Shown in pieces: positions 8,578 through 17,461 of a stretch of 64,000 bases of DNA. Position 1 is the stretch's first letter, and every line of letters starts with the position of its first letter. Source of the DNA: Antarctobacter albus (lineage in GTDB: Bacteria > Pseudomonadota > Alphaproteobacteria > Rhodobacterales > Rhodobacteraceae); contig NZ_FMZI01000003.1 of NCBI RefSeq assembly GCF_900101505.1, positions 186,001 through 250,000 of the forward strand, in the 5' to 3' direction. A model generated the notes under the pieces. That model was not told the origin of the DNA and ran no database searches. It worked only from the letters and a program-made list of their open reading frames with translations. The translations under genes and the position numbers were made by a program.

Positions 8578-9615
8578 ATGCGGGACCCGTTCATTCTTGG
8601 CGACCAGAGGGTTGCCCCCGGCACACGGCGGACGGTGGATCTGCCGGTCTCCGTGCTGTCCGATCATACCCCGGTGACGCTGTCTGCACATGTGGTGCAT
8701 GGCAAACGGCCCGGTCCGGTCATGTTCGTCTCGGCTGCCATCCACGGCGACGAGGTCATCGGGGTCGAGATCGTTCGGCGCCTCTTGCGGGCGGCGCCGG
8801 TGGCGCGGCTGTCGGGGACGCTGGTGGCGGTGCCGATCGTCAACTCCTTCGGCTTTATCAATCGTTCCAGGTACTTGCCTGACCGGCGCGACCTGAACCG
8901 CAGTTTCCCGGGCTCTCCTCAGGGGTCGCTGGCGGCGCGCCTTGCGCATCTTTTCCTGACCGAGATCGTAACCCGCTGCGACGTCGGCATCGACCTGCAT
9001 TCCGCCGCCGTCGGCCGCACTAACCTGCCGCAGATCCGACTGACGGCGGGGAATGCGCGTCTGCGCGAACTGGGGGGGGCCTTTGCGGCACCGGTGACAA
9101 TGATGTCCAAGACCCGCGAGGGGTCGCTGCGCCTTGTGGCACAGAACGCCGGTGTCGATGTGCTGCTGTACGAGGCGGGCGAGGGGCTGCGGTTCGACGA
9201 ACACGCGGCCCGTGCCGGGGTCTCGGGGATCCTGCGGGTGATGGCGCGGCTGGGCATGATCGCGGGGCGCGGTGTGCCGCGCGCCCGGGTCGGCTCGGTG
9301 ATCTGCGAGCGGTCGTCCTGGGTGCGGGCCTCCTCCGGGGGGCTTCTGCGCACGCTGAAACGCCGGGGCGATTACGTCGAGGCCGGGCAGGTGCTGGGCG
9401 TCGTCTCCGACCCGTTCGGAGAGCGCGAGGCCGAGGTGATCGCAGATGTGACCGGCATCCTGGTGGGACGGTCCGACCTGCCCGTGGTGAACGAGGGCGA
9501 TGCCCTGTTCCATATTGCCGAACCGCTGGAACCCGAAAAGGCCGAAGCGGCGGCGGAACGGTTCGATGCCGACCTGGAGGCGCCGCCCCTCTTCGATGAG
9601 GATGAGATCATCTGA
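8578..9615 (+). CDS. Succinylglutamate desuccinylase/aspartoacylase family zinc hydrolase
   Basis: This 345-residue M14-like metallo-deacylase shows the zinc ligands H56-x2-E59 in AAIHGDEV and H141 in GIDLHSA, and a catalytic Glu candidate in LLYEAGEG. The C-terminal part from about residue 250 forms the beta-barrel-like module common in this family. The start at 8578 follows AGGAGG by 10 nt, whereas an upstream in-frame GTG-like start lacks support. The acylated substrate is unknown. Relatives are often beside rimK-type ligases, but none is present here; the gene lies between the peroxiredoxin terminator and exonuclease III. Confidence 0.9.
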   Translation: MRDPFILGDQRVAPGTRRTVDLPVSVLSDHTPVTLSAHVVHGKRPGPVMFVSAAIHGDEVIGVEIVRRLLRAAPVARLSGTLVAVPIVNSFGFINRSRYLPDRRDLNRSFPGSPQGSLAARLAHLFLTEIVTRCDVGIDLHSAAVGRTNLPQIRLTAGNARLRELGGAFAAPVTMMSKTREGSLRLVAQNAGVDVLLYEAGEGLRFDEHAARAGVSGILRVMARLGMIAGRGVPRARVGSVICERSSWVRASSGGLLRTLKRRGDYVEAGQVLGVVSDPFGEREAEVIADVTGILVGRSDLPVVNEGDALFHIAEPLEPEKAEAAAERFDADLEAPPLFDEDEII

Positions 9616-9719
9616 TTGATCTCAAAGAGTTTATTTCCACACTCCCGGCGTGGGGAAACGTGGTTGCGCAGGCCGTCCCGGCTTGGCAGTCTCGCCGGGC
9701 CTGAAACCCGGAGTCGCCT

Positions 9720-10508
9720 ATGCCCTTTACGCTTGCCACCTGGAACATCAACTCGGTCCGGCTGCGGGCGGGGCTGGTCGAGAAGCTCTTGACCGAGGAA
9801 GCGCCGGACGTGCTGTGCCTGCAGGAATGCAAGTCGCCGGTGGCCAAGATCCCGCACGAGATCTTTGCAGCGCTGGGCTATCCGCACATGGTTGCGCGGG
9901 GCGAGAAGGGCTATAACGGCGTGGCGATCCTGTCGAAACTGCCCATCGAGGACGTGGGCGACAAGGATTTCGCTGACCTGGGGCACGCGCGCCATGTTGC
10001 GGCACGCATGGATAACGGTCTGACAATCCACAATTTTTACGTTCCCGCTGGCGGCGATGTGCCGGACCGCGACAAGAACGTGAAGTTCGGCCAGAAACTG
10101 GATTACGTCGCCGGGATGCGCGACTGGTTTGCCTCTGAAAAACCACAAAAGGCGATACTGGTGGGCGATCTGAACATCGCCCCGCTGGAGGATGATGTCT
10201 GGGATCACAAGAAGATGCTCAAGGTGATCTCGCACACGCCGGTCGAGGTCGAGGCGCTGGGCGAGGCACAAGATGCTGGGGCTTGGGTGGATGTGACCCG
10301 CAAGGACTTGCCCGTGGGCAAGCTCTATAGCTGGTGGTCCTATCGTGCGAAGGACTGGGATGCCGCTGACAAGGGGCGGCGGTTGGACCACGTCTGGGCA
10401 ACGCCGGACATCGCCAACGCGGCGCACGGCAGCCGTATCCTGCGCGACGCGCGCGGTTGGGAAAAACCGTCGGATCACGCGCCCGTCTTTGCCAGTTTCG
10501 ACCTCTAG
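9720..10508 (+). CDS. xth: Exodeoxyribonuclease III
   Basis: This 262-residue protein of the endonuclease/exonuclease/phosphatase fold performs AP-site incision and 3'-end trimming in base excision repair. Visible motifs are TWNINS at the N-terminus, LQECK with the metal-binding Glu36, GDLNIAP with the catalytic Asp/Asn, and the C-terminal SDHAPV carrying the catalytic Asp-His pair. Its length matches the family. It is separated from the next gene by a cluster of palindromes (10515-10563) that starts 6 nt after its stop. Confidence 0.95.
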   Translation: MPFTLATWNINSVRLRAGLVEKLLTEEAPDVLCLQECKSPVAKIPHEIFAALGYPHMVARGEKGYNGVAILSKLPIEDVGDKDFADLGHARHVAARMDNGLTIHNFYVPAGGDVPDRDKNVKFGQKLDYVAGMRDWFASEKPQKAILVGDLNIAPLEDDVWDHKKMLKVISHTPVEVEALGEAQDAGAWVDVTRKDLPVGKLYSWWSYRAKDWDAADKGRRLDHVWATPDIANAAHGSRILRDARGWEKPSDHAPVFASFDL

Positions 10509-10514
10509 TTTTTT

Positions 10515-10563
10515 GTACAAAACGTACGTTTTGTACGTCGAAATCGGCAAAACGTACAAAACG
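10515..10563. promoter_or_regulatory. Perfect 22-bp palindrome plus a third copy of GTACAAAACG
   Basis: Positions 10515-10536 form a perfect 22-bp palindrome, GTACAAAACGT followed by its complement. A further direct copy of GTACAAAACG lies at 10554-10563, so the decamer occurs three times in 49 bp, twice direct and once inverted. The patch is strikingly AT-rich for this genome and lies 100-150 nt upstream of the thioredoxin-TPR gene. It is best read as a cooperative operator for an unidentified regulator. Confidence 0.5.
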
Positions 10564-10666
10564 CGCCGGAGGCGGCCAAACCGGATGAACCGGGCCGCCG
10601 CCCTTGCATCCCGGGCCACGCTACGCCATCTACGCCACTGAACATATTCAACCGCGTGAGGGCGAC

Positions 10667-11578
10667 ATGCTGGAACTGGGCGGCGGCCAACCGGCTGCGG
10701 ACAACCTGATCAAAGACATCTCCGAAGCGGAGTTCATGGCGGAAGTCGTGGACGGCTCTGCCGAGGTTCCCGTCATCGTCGATTTCTGGGCGCCCTGGTG
10801 CGGCCCCTGCAAGACGCTTGGCCCGATGCTCGAAGATGCGGTCAAGGCGGCCAAGGGCGCCGTCAAGATGGTCAAGGTCAACGTAGACGAGGCCCAGCAG
10901 ATCGCCGGGCAATTGCGCATCCAGTCGATCCCGACGGTCTATGCCTTCTTCAAGGGTCAGCCGCTGGACGGGTTCCAGGGCGCGCTGCCGCAATCCGAAC
11001 TCAAGGCCTTTGTCGATCGCGTCGTGCAGGCGGCGGGTGGCGATGCCTCGGGCGGGCTGGATGATGCCGTGGCCGCAGCCGAAGAGATGCTGGACCAGGG
11101 CGCGGCGGTGGATGCGGCGCAGACCTTTGCCGCCATCCTGGAAGAGGACCCGGCCAATGCCGCCGCCTACGCGGGACTGGTGCGCGCCCACATTGCGATG
11201 GACGACCTGGAGCAGGCCGAGGCGATCCTGAACGGCGCCCCGGTCGAGATTTCCAAGGCACCGGAACTGGAAGCGGCCCATGCGGCGCTGGAACTGGCGA
11301 AACAGGCGGCGGATGCGGGCCCGGTGGCCGAACTGACCGCCAAGGTCGAAGCCGACCCCGAGGACAAGCAGGCGCGGTTCGACCTGGCGCAGGCGATGTA
11401 CGCCAATGGCGATGCCGCTGGCGCGGTGGACCAGCTGCTGGAGATCTTCCGCAGCGACCGCGAGTGGAACGACGGCGCCGCAAAGGCGCAGCTTTTCACC
11501 ATCTTCGAGGCGCTGAAGCCGAATGATCCGGTGGCGTTGAACGGACGCCGCAAATTGAGCTCGATGATATTTGCCTGA
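10667..11578 (+). CDS. Thioredoxin-TPR co-chaperone (YbbN/CnoX family)
   Basis: This 303-residue protein begins with a thioredoxin domain containing the canonical WCGPC motif (Cys45, Cys48) and the cis-Pro loop SIPTVYAF. A C-terminal half of TPR-like helices follows (about 130-303, many Ala/Glu-rich repeats). CnoX/YbbN proteins hold oxidised or unfolded clients for chaperones; the retained CxxC suggests some redox activity. The ATG at 10667 is chosen because GAGGG precedes it and the upstream in-frame residues look non-native. The next gene (Lon substrate domain) starts 27 nt later, suggesting a proteostasis operon. Confidence 0.9.
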   Translation: MLELGGGQPAADNLIKDISEAEFMAEVVDGSAEVPVIVDFWAPWCGPCKTLGPMLEDAVKAAKGAVKMVKVNVDEAQQIAGQLRIQSIPTVYAFFKGQPLDGFQGALPQSELKAFVDRVVQAAGGDASGGLDDAVAAAEEMLDQGAAVDAAQTFAAILEEDPANAAAYAGLVRAHIAMDDLEQAEAILNGAPVEISKAPELEAAHAALELAKQAADAGPVAELTAKVEADPEDKQARFDLAQAMYANGDAAGAVDQLLEIFRSDREWNDGAAKAQLFTIFEALKPNDPVALNGRRKLSSMIFA

Positions 11579-11605
11579 CCGGTCGCGCAGTCTACCTTGT
11601 CGGGC

Positions 11606-12247
11606 ATGACACGGCTCAAAGATCTGCCGGGCAAGATCCCGGTTTTCCCCCTGCCGGGGGCGCTCCTGCTGCCGCGGGCGCGCCTTCCGCTCCACATCTT
11701 CGAGCCGCGCTACCTCGCGATGCTCGACGATTGCCTGAAAACGGAAACCCGTCTGATCGGCATGATCCAGCCGCACCAGGTGCCGGGCCGCGAGGAACGG
11801 GGCCTGCACCGGATCGGCTGTGCGGGCCGGGTGACGCAGTTCTCGGAAACCGAGGACGGGCGTTACATGATCACGCTGACCGGAATATCGCGCTTTCGCA
11901 TCGTGCGAGAGGTCGAGGGGTTCACGCCTTACCGCTGTTGCGAGGTCAACTGGGACGGGTTCGAACGCGACCAGCAGGGGGCAGAGACGGACACGTGCTT
12001 TGAGCGGGTGCGTTTCATGGACTTGCTGGATCGCTTTTTCGCGGCCAAGGACCTGTCGGCGGACTGGGATACGCTGCAGCAGGCGGATGACGAGTTGCTG
12101 GTGAACTCGCTGTCGATGCTGCTGGACTTCAACCCCGAGGACAAGCAGGCGCTGCTGGAAGCGCCCTCTTTGAGCACACGGCGCGAGACGCTGGTGACAT
12201 TGATCGAATATGCGCTGCGCGGCGGCGAGGAGGACCTGATTCAATGA
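11606..12247 (+). CDS. Lon substrate-binding (LON_substr_bdg) domain protein
   Basis: This 213-residue stand-alone homologue of the Lon protease N-domain has the typical opening [13 protein letters not shown] and HIFEPRY. The ATPase and protease domains of Lon are absent. Such proteins are widespread in alphaproteobacteria; their biochemical role is unproven. A TTG nine nt upstream is an alternative start. The stop overlaps the ATG of the following Trm112-like gene, so translation is coupled. Confidence 0.9.
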   Translation: MTRLKDLPGKIPVFPLPGALLLPRARLPLHIFEPRYLAMLDDCLKTETRLIGMIQPHQVPGREERGLHRIGCAGRVTQFSETEDGRYMITLTGISRFRIVREVEGFTPYRCCEVNWDGFERDQQGAETDTCFERVRFMDLLDRFFAAKDLSADWDTLQQADDELLVNSLSMLLDFNPEDKQALLEAPSLSTRRETLVTLIEYALRGGEEDLIQ

Positions 12248-12420
12248 GCGTTGAATTTGACCGGCGGATGCTGGAGGCGCTGATCTGCCCGGTGACGCAG
12301 ACTGGTCTGCGCTATGACGTGGACCGGCAGGAATTGATCAGCACGGCGGCGGGGCTGGCCTATCCGATCCGCGACGGCATCCCGGTCATGCTGCAGGACG
12401 AGGCGCGGCGGCTGGACTGA
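12244..12420 (+). CDS. Trm112-like small protein (58 aa)
   Basis: A 58-residue protein starts at the ATGA junction with the previous gene. It contains LICPVTQT (Cys15) and the C-terminal signature [11 protein letters not shown], diagnostic of the Trm112/YcaR family. The usual zinc ribbon is reduced to a single cysteine, as in many bacterial members. Eukaryotic Trm112 activates methyltransferases; in bacteria the function is unknown. It ends three bases before the stop of the convergent protease-like gene, with no room for a terminator between them. Confidence 0.88.
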   Translation: MSVEFDRRMLEALICPVTQTGLRYDVDRQELISTAAGLAYPIRDGIPVMLQDEARRLD

Positions 12421-12423
12421 GGG

Positions 12424-13275
12424 TCAGTCCTGAACCGCGGGCTTGAGAACGCGTGAGCGTTCGAGGATTCGGCCTATCGGGATCGCGTGTTCGACGCTGT
12501 TCCCGAACCCGCCGAGATGCAGGCCGATCACCCGGGTTTCGAGAGCGTGGACAAGCGGAGAGCCTTCGTTTCCCGGCAGGGTATCGCAGGTGTGCCGTAG
12601 ATCGCCGTCCAGTATGGCCGGTGTGGCGACCCAGCAATCCTCGTAAGCGACGTTTTGGGGAAAGCCCAAAGGATGCCCGTAGAGCCGGAGAGGCTGATGG
12701 CCGAGCGGGGCTGAGTGGGTGAGCGCAAGGGTACCGTAGCGTTCGCCCGGCTGGCCCGACGTGATCCTGAGAACCGCATAATTCAGGGCCTCGTCGATTT
12801 CGACCGGGGTCGAATCGACCTCGAAGGCTTCGGCGCTGTCGGGATCGGTCTTGTCCAGGTAGCCGAGGGTAAAACGGATGGACTCGATCTCTGCGGCCTT
12901 GCCCGCCGGGCGAGGGGTGCCTTGGGCGCAGAGCGCGGTGGTCAGCAGCAGATCCACGGTGACGAGAAACCCGGTGCAGGACAGGACGCCTGTACCGGTG
13001 CTGACATCCAGCCGACCGACCGGGCGTCCGGTCTGCGCGATCATGGAGGTCTTGCCGAAACGCGCGACCTCTTCGATTTCGGGCATTCCGAAAGGCAGGT
13101 ATCCCTCGCCACGGTCGCCTTGCATCCAGAGCGGAAGAGGCAGGACGGTGTCCCCGAAGCTGTCGGTCGGGAAGATGTTTTCGTAGTCGGACGCGGCGGG
13201 ACTGGCCAGAAGACAGGTTGTCGCCAGGACTGCGAGCAAGGATCGGATCATCGGGCTTGGGTTTCGTTTCGCCAT
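12424..13275 (-). CDS. Catalytically dead trypsin-like protein (pseudoprotease)
   Basis: This 283-residue exported protein has a signal peptide (LLAVLATTCLLA core, cleavage near SPAAS-D). It aligns along its length with the protease domain of the upstream gene, but all three catalytic positions are changed: His to Leu115 (TTALC for TNHHC), Asp to Asn165 (LNYAVL for LDYTLL) and Ser to Glu237 (GNEGS for GNSGS). The four cysteines of the paralogue are kept, so a folded, non-hydrolytic periplasmic protein is likely. It follows the active protease by 58 nt in the same direction. An internal ATG at 13251 is an alternative start; AGG eight nt upstream of 13275 favours the longer form. Confidence 0.85.
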   Translation of the reverse strand: MAKRNPSPMIRSLLAVLATTCLLASPAASDYENIFPTDSFGDTVLPLPLWMQGDRGEGYLPFGMPEIEEVARFGKTSMIAQTGRPVGRLDVSTGTGVLSCTGFLVTVDLLLTTALCAQGTPRPAGKAAEIESIRFTLGYLDKTDPDSAEAFEVDSTPVEIDEALNYAVLRITSGQPGERYGTLALTHSAPLGHQPLRLYGHPLGFPQNVAYEDCWVATPAILDGDLRHTCDTLPGNEGSPLVHALETRVIGLHLGGFGNSVEHAIPIGRILERSRVLKPAVQD

Positions 13276-13333
13276 ATCGCCTGTTCGTACACCGGGGGAG
13301 GACAGGGGAGCAAGGCAGGGGCGATTCCGGGCG

Positions 13334-15421
13334 TCAGGGCAGGAGGCTGCGCATCGCCTCGCGCGTGCGGGGGCCGATGCGGCCGTCGGTGGGGCCCTGG
13401 TAGACGCCCGCGCGGGCCAGGGCCTCTTGCAAGGCGCGGGCGGTGTCGCGGGGCCAGTCGGCGGTGTCGCGGGTCACGGGCCCGTCGCTGCCTGCGCGCA
13501 GGGCCTCGATGTAGAGCCGGGCCGCCTCTGCCGGGTCCTGGCTGGTGCCGCGCCCATTCTCGGTCATCCATGCCAGGCTTGCGAGCGAGACCGGGTCACC
13601 CTGCGCCGCCGCCTTGCGATACCAGCCGATCGCCGTGGCATCGGAGGCGGTCACGCCGGTCCCTGTCATGTAGAGAGTGCCGAGAGCCTGCTGGGCTTCC
13701 GCGTAATCCTGTTCGGCGGCGGCGGTGTACCAGCGGGCGGCGGTTGTCATGGACTTGTCGACCCCGCGCCCGTTTTCGTACAGAAGGGCGAGGTTGAACT
13801 GCGCCGCGGCGTTGCCCTGTTCGGCGGCCCTGGCGAACCAGTAGGCGGCGGTTTCGTCCGACTGATCAACGATGGTTCCGGCCAGGTAGAGGTCACCCAG
13901 CTGGTCCTGCGCGCCGTGATAACCGGCCTCGGCGCCCTCACGGTAGAGGGTCAGGGCCCGGTCGGGATCGGCGGGGACACCCTGGCCGTGCTGGTAGATC
14001 ACGCCCAGCCCGGTCTTGGCGATCGGGTGACCCTGTTCTGCGGATTTCTCGAACATCTCCAATGCCTTGTTCTGGTTCTTCGGTGTGCCCAATCCCCAGA
14101 GGTAGGCAACGCCCAGGCCCGCCTGGCCGACGGCGTCGCCGGTGTCGGCGGCGGCCTTGTATGCGGAAAAGGCCTCGTCATAGCGTTCCGCGGCGCTGAA
14201 TGCCTCTGCCAGGAAGGCGGTCATGCGGGGGTGAGCGGGAAAGCTGTCCAGAGCGCGTTGGCAGGCCGCGATGGCGGCACTGGCATCCATTGCCTCGAAG
14301 ACCGTGCCGTCGCTGCGCATCAAGCCCGCCGCGCGGTCGGGGTGAAACCTGTCCCCGGCGAGACGGTCGCAGGCCTGCACGTCGGCATTTGCCGCCATGC
14401 GTTCCGCCAGCGTGGGCGGGGGCGGTGGGGCCGGTTGCAGTGCCGCCAGCAGCCGGGCGGCGGTGCGTGCGGCAGAGGTGCCGGGCGCCTCTGTTACCAG
14501 CGATTCAAGCGCGCTGCGGCGGTCGTCGTCATCGTCGATCAGCAGCGCGTCGGACAGGCGCGTCAGGGCGCGGCCCTCGGCATTGTCCGGACCGCCGGAC
14601 CCCTTGGCGGGCGACAGCAGGTTCGAGGCGGCCAGGATCGCCGCCATCGGAATGGCATAGTTGACGCTGTTGTTCGCCGATCCGGCATGATGCAGCCCGA
14701 CCACCTGCCGCGTGCCTGCGTCAATCACCGGAGAGCCGGAGTTGCCCGGCATGGTATCGCAGGTGTGCAGCAGCTTGTTGTCCGAAAGCGCGGGGGCATT
14801 GGCGCGGCATTTCTCGCGGCTGATCCGCTGCGCCTCGCCCATCGGGTGGCCGATGATCCAGTAGGGATCGTTGTCATGGGGCGTGACGGCGGCCAGTTCC
14901 AGCGTGCCGAAATCGCGCCCCGGCGTGTCGCCCAGGATGCGCAGCAGCGTGTAATCCAGCGGTTTCGAGGTCTCGACCGGGACCGGGTCGACGAGGAAGG
15001 AGCTGGTGCCCTCGGTCACGCCTTCCTGAGTGTAGCCCATGACGAACCGCACGCCGACGATGGATTTCGCCGCGGCCCGGCTGTCGTCGAGGATGCCGGG
15101 CACGCAGTGATGGTTGGTCATCAGGATGTCGTCACCGACCAGGAAGGCGGTGCAGGGAAAAACGCCCTTGTCCGTCGCCACGTCCAGCCGCCCGACGGAG
15201 CGCCCGATGCGGGCAAAGACCGACTGGCTGGAATAGGCGGAGATGAATTCGTTGTTGTAGGCGCCGTAGGCGGCCTCGGGGATGACATCGCTGCCGAACT
15301 GCTTGCGCGACAGGACGGTCTTGCCAAAGCTGTCGAGGTCGAACCCAAGCAGGCGGTCCTGCTGCGCGGCCAGCGGCGTGGCAAGCAGGAGCGCGGCGGC
15401 AATGGTCAGGCGGCGGAACAT
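13334..15421 (-). CDS. Secreted trypsin-like serine protease with Sel1 repeats
   Basis: This 695-residue exported protein has a signal peptide ending near LAAQQ and a trypsin-like domain with an intact triad: His105 in TNHHC, Asp156 in LDYTLL and Ser228 in GNSGSP. About six Sel1-like TPR repeats (roughly 390-640) contain AEQG and GLGV..GQGV motifs. A short C-terminal peptidoglycan-binding-like repeat (GPTDGRIGPRTREAM) completes it. This suggests a periplasmic or cell-wall-associated protease. The start at 15421 is preceded by GGGAGA; a longer frame exists but would bury the signal peptide. It is the first gene of a two-gene unit with its inactive paralogue. Confidence 0.9.
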   Translation of the reverse strand: MFRRLTIAAALLLATPLAAQQDRLLGFDLDSFGKTVLSRKQFGSDVIPEAAYGAYNNEFISAYSSQSVFARIGRSVGRLDVATDKGVFPCTAFLVGDDILMTNHHCVPGILDDSRAAAKSIVGVRFVMGYTQEGVTEGTSSFLVDPVPVETSKPLDYTLLRILGDTPGRDFGTLELAAVTPHDNDPYWIIGHPMGEAQRISREKCRANAPALSDNKLLHTCDTMPGNSGSPVIDAGTRQVVGLHHAGSANNSVNYAIPMAAILAASNLLSPAKGSGGPDNAEGRALTRLSDALLIDDDDDRRSALESLVTEAPGTSAARTAARLLAALQPAPPPPPTLAERMAANADVQACDRLAGDRFHPDRAAGLMRSDGTVFEAMDASAAIAACQRALDSFPAHPRMTAFLAEAFSAAERYDEAFSAYKAAADTGDAVGQAGLGVAYLWGLGTPKNQNKALEMFEKSAEQGHPIAKTGLGVIYQHGQGVPADPDRALTLYREGAEAGYHGAQDQLGDLYLAGTIVDQSDETAAYWFARAAEQGNAAAQFNLALLYENGRGVDKSMTTAARWYTAAAEQDYAEAQQALGTLYMTGTGVTASDATAIGWYRKAAAQGDPVSLASLAWMTENGRGTSQDPAEAARLYIEALRAGSDGPVTRDTADWPRDTARALQEALARAGVYQGPTDGRIGPRTREAMRSLLP

Positions 15422-15508
15422 GGGTGTCTCCCAACAGGCGTGTCTGGCCTGCAGTATAGCAGGTTGACGCAACGTCGGGAGCGGGGTTTTCCTGACCTCC
15501 CGGCGCGC

Positions 15509-16474
15509 CTAGACCTCGAGCGCGCGGGCCAGCATGGCCGGATCCAGGTTGCCGCCGGAAATGGTGCAGATCACCGCCTCACCGGCCAGTTCGTCACCGT
15601 GAAAGAGCGCCGCCGCAAGGGCCACGGCGCCGCCCGGTTCGGCCACCAGCTTGAGGTGCCGCAGGGCCAGCGACATGGCACGCAGCACCTCCTGGTCCGT
15701 CACCACCACGCCGGGGCCGCAGAGGCGGGCATTGATCGGAAAGGTCAGCTCTCCGGGCATCGGGGTCAGGATCGCGTCGCAGAGACCACCGGCCTCTTGC
15801 GCGTTACGCTCGCGACTGCCCGAGTGCAGCGAGCGCGCGGTGTCATCGTAGCCCTCGGGTTCGGCGGGGCGCACGCGCAGCCCCGGCGCGCGGGCCTCCA
15901 GCGCCAGGGCGATCCCGGCGGTCAGGCCGCCACCGCCGCAACAGACCAGCACGTCGGCCTCTGTCACACCTGCCTCGGCGGCCTGTTCGGCGATTTCCAG
16001 TCCGCAGGTGCCCTGGCCGGCAATGACCTGCGGTTCGTCGTAGGGTCTGACCAGCGTCAGCCCGCGTTCGGCGGCAATCGCGGCGCCGATCTCTTCGCGG
16101 CTTTCGGTTGTCCGGTCGTAGAGCACAACCTCGGCGCCGTAGCTGCGAGTGCCCTCGATCTTGGCGGCGGGCGCGTCTGACGGCATCAGGATCACCGCCG
16201 GAACCCCCAGCTTTTGCGCGGCCAGCGCCACCCCCTGCGCGTGGTTGCCCGAGGAAAAGGCGATCACGCCCTTGGCGCGCTGGTCTTCCGGCAGGGCGGT
16301 CAGGGCCGACCAGGCACCGCGGAACTTGAAACTGCCGGTATGTTGGAGGCACTCGGGCTTGACCAGGACGCGGCGCCCGGCGATGGCGTCCAGCGCCGGC
16401 GAGGACAAGAGCGGCGTGCGGCGGGTGATGCTGCGGGCGCGGGTGGCGGCGGCCTCGATCATCTGGATGTTCAT
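15509..16474 (-). CDS. PLP-dependent threonine/serine dehydratase family enzyme
   Basis: This 321-residue fold-type II PLP enzyme carries the Schiff-base Lys in TGSFKFRGA, the Asn loop SSGNHAQG and the glycine loop CCGGGGLTAG. Length and motifs fit catabolic threonine dehydratase, serine racemase or EutB-like hydroxyectoine dehydratase; there is no C-terminal ACT regulatory domain. No ectoine genes are nearby, so the substrate is left open. GGAG lies about 6 nt upstream of the ATG at 16474. It is divergent from the DUF1643 gene. Confidence 0.88.
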   Translation of the reverse strand: MNIQMIEAAATRARSITRRTPLLSSPALDAIAGRRVLVKPECLQHTGSFKFRGAWSALTALPEDQRAKGVIAFSSGNHAQGVALAAQKLGVPAVILMPSDAPAAKIEGTRSYGAEVVLYDRTTESREEIGAAIAAERGLTLVRPYDEPQVIAGQGTCGLEIAEQAAEAGVTEADVLVCCGGGGLTAGIALALEARAPGLRVRPAEPEGYDDTARSLHSGSRERNAQEAGGLCDAILTPMPGELTFPINARLCGPGVVVTDQEVLRAMSLALRHLKLVAEPGGAVALAAALFHGDELAGEAVICTISGGNLDPAMLARALEV

Positions 16475-16569
16475 GGGGTGCTCCGGTGACTGTGGCGGCA
16501 GGGGGCCGCAGGCAGGTGTGAATGTCAATCGCCCTTGAACCCCCGGCGCGGGCGGGGCAGCTTGCGGCC

Positions 16570-17088
16570 ATGATCGAAAGGCACGCGGAAAAGGATGGAG
16601 AGCGGAGCACCGCCTGGTATTCGCCTTGCGAGCGCTATCGTTACGGGCTGCGCCGGGTCTGGGATCCGGGCGCGGGAGAGGTGCTGTTCGTGATGCTCAA
16701 CCCCTCGACGGCCAGTGAGTTGGCGAACGACCCGACCATCGAGCGCTGCCAGCGACGGACGAAGGCGCTGGGCTACGGGGCGATGCGGATCGCCAACCTG
16801 TTCGCCTTTCGCGCCACCCGGCCCCAGGACCTGCGCCGCGCCGAGGACCCGGAAGGGCCGGAGAATGCCGCGCTGTTGCGCGACTGGTCGGGCGCGGCGG
16901 ATCTGACGCTGGCGGCCTGGGGTGTGCATGGCGCCTTGCAAGGGGCGGGGCCGCGTGCGGCGCCACTGCTGCGGGGCGATGTGCGCCACCTGGGTCTGAC
17001 AAAGGCGGGCCACCCGCGCCACCCGCTCTATGTGTCCTACGCGGTCCACCCCGAACCCTGGCCGATGGAGATGCGCTATGCCGCCTGA
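16570..17088 (+). CDS. DUF1643 family protein
   Basis: This 172-residue protein has the DUF1643 hallmarks: YRYGLRRVWD, VMLNPSTAS, a C-x-RR segment and a late AAWG..G motif. The function is unknown. Family members normally start close to a MI-x-R-H sequence, so 16570 is preferred. An ATG at 16522 with a better Shine-Dalgarno (AGGTG) would add 16 residues and cannot be excluded. It overlaps the next gene by 11 nt, indicating co-transcription. Confidence 0.8.
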   Translation: MIERHAEKDGERSTAWYSPCERYRYGLRRVWDPGAGEVLFVMLNPSTASELANDPTIERCQRRTKALGYGAMRIANLFAFRATRPQDLRRAEDPEGPENAALLRDWSGAADLTLAAWGVHGALQGAGPRAAPLLRGDVRHLGLTKAGHPRHPLYVSYAVHPEPWPMEMRYAA

Positions 17089-17365
17089 AACAGAGACCGA
17101 GGCCCTGCGGCAGGAAGTGGCGCGCCTGGCCGATGAGGTCAAGCGCCTGAACCAGCACCGTTTTGTCCGGGTGCACAACAACCTGGCGCGGTTGATGGCC
17201 TTTCAGTTCCTGCGGGGCATGATGCTGGGCCTGGGGACGGCATTGGGGGCCACGGCGCTGGTTTCGGTCGTTGTCCTGCTGCTGAGCCAGATCGAGTTCA
17301 TCCCGATCCTGGGCGACTGGGCGACCGCGTTGATCGAGGAAATCAAGATCGACGAGGCCGAGTAA
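17078..17365 (+). CDS. Small membrane protein with coiled-coil N-terminus (DUF5665-like)
   Basis: This 95-residue protein has a charged helical N-terminus (EALRQEVARLADEVKRLNQ), probably a short coiled coil, then one transmembrane segment (about 47-70, GTALGATALVSVVVLLLS) and an acidic tail. This pattern resembles the DUF5665 family. No function is known. It is translationally coupled to the DUF1643 gene. Confidence 0.65.
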   Translation: MPPETETEALRQEVARLADEVKRLNQHRFVRVHNNLARLMAFQFLRGMMLGLGTALGATALVSVVVLLLSQIEFIPILGDWATALIEEIKIDEAE

Positions 17366-17461
17366 GCCTTGCTTTACCCCGTGCTGCCATAGTCGCGGCC
17401 TGAACCGGGGCGGCGTGGTGTGCCCGTCGTTGCCGGTACGGCGGAAAACGGGGCTGCAACG

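Noticed and set aside
7765-9513. 582-codon minus-strand frame across the peroxiredoxin and deacylase genes
   Set aside because: It spans two well-supported + strand genes and their terminator and has no family motif.
13427-16180. 917-codon + strand frame
   Set aside because: It is antisense to the trypsin-like protease and the PLP dehydratase, both with intact motifs and signal peptide or active-site residues.
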